DNA of 5,180 bases from the NCBI GenBank assembly GCA_020854975.1, contig JAHKLQ010000039.1, positions 1 to 5,180 of the forward strand, written 5' to 3'. This DNA comes from Methanobacterium sp. (GTDB lineage: Archaea; Methanobacteriota; Methanobacteria; Methanobacteriales; Methanobacteriaceae). The notes under the pieces were generated by a model that saw only the letters and a list, made by a program, of their open reading frames with translations, made no database searches and was not told the DNA's origin. Shown in pieces: positions 5,154-5,180 of this stretch (its first letter is position 1; every line of letters begins with the position of its first letter). A program made the position numbers and the translations under genes.

Positions 5154-5180
5154 GGAGTCATCATAAACCTCATTAAAACA

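Noticed and set aside
5150..5180. Plus-strand ribosome site AAAAGGAG near the right edge, suggesting a gene start
   Set aside because: No ATG, GTG or TTG lies at a proper distance before the window ends; the same bases are better read as a minus-strand TATA region.

Overview
The window looks like chromosomal DNA of a methanogenic archaeon, most likely Methanobacteriales (Methanobacterium-like). Reasons: an archaeal fibrillarin (flpA), an archaeal-type CoaBC, a NusA-like zinc/KH protein, TATA-box promoters about 25 bp before the probable transcription starts, oligo-T terminators, AGGAGG-type ribosome binding sites, and very AT-rich spacers. Genus-level placement is inference.

Layout. (1) Bases 2-190 (+): the end of a PsbP-like secreted or membrane-anchored protein, followed by a T-run. 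(2) Bases 191-688: a long non-coding spacer. Its notable content is a stretch at about 398-464 that resembles the D-arm to anticodon-loop part of an archaeal tRNA-Tyr(GUA), with a TATA box at the distance expected for a tRNA gene but no normal T-arm. (3) Bases 689-2413 (+): a 166-aa zinc/KH RNA-binding protein, then coaBC, the two middle steps of coenzyme A synthesis. (4) Bases 2667-2921 (+): a small unrecognised ORF with no clear promoter or Shine-Dalgarno site. (5) Bases 2994-4682 (-): flpA, the 2'-O-methyltransferase of box C/D RNPs, preceded in its transcription direction by a CPBP-family intramembrane protease. The usual flpA partner gene, nop5, is not next to it. (6) Bases 4683-5180: a gene-poor, AT-rich stretch with several perfect inverted repeats, a family of degenerate direct repeats around a TCTTCTGTAGA core, and a small minus-strand membrane-peptide frame that is interrupted, but continues coherently after a -1 shift at a TTTCCCA heptamer.

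The main genes are housekeeping (RNA binding, CoA synthesis, rRNA/tRNA methylation) plus one membrane protease, and they do not form one pathway. I see no convincing new multi-gene system. The observations most worth checking are the tRNA-Tyr-like element, the repeat/frameshift region at the right end, the orphan ORF, and short perfect inverted repeats placed on the predicted transcription starts of coaBC and flpA and next to the TATA box of the protease gene.
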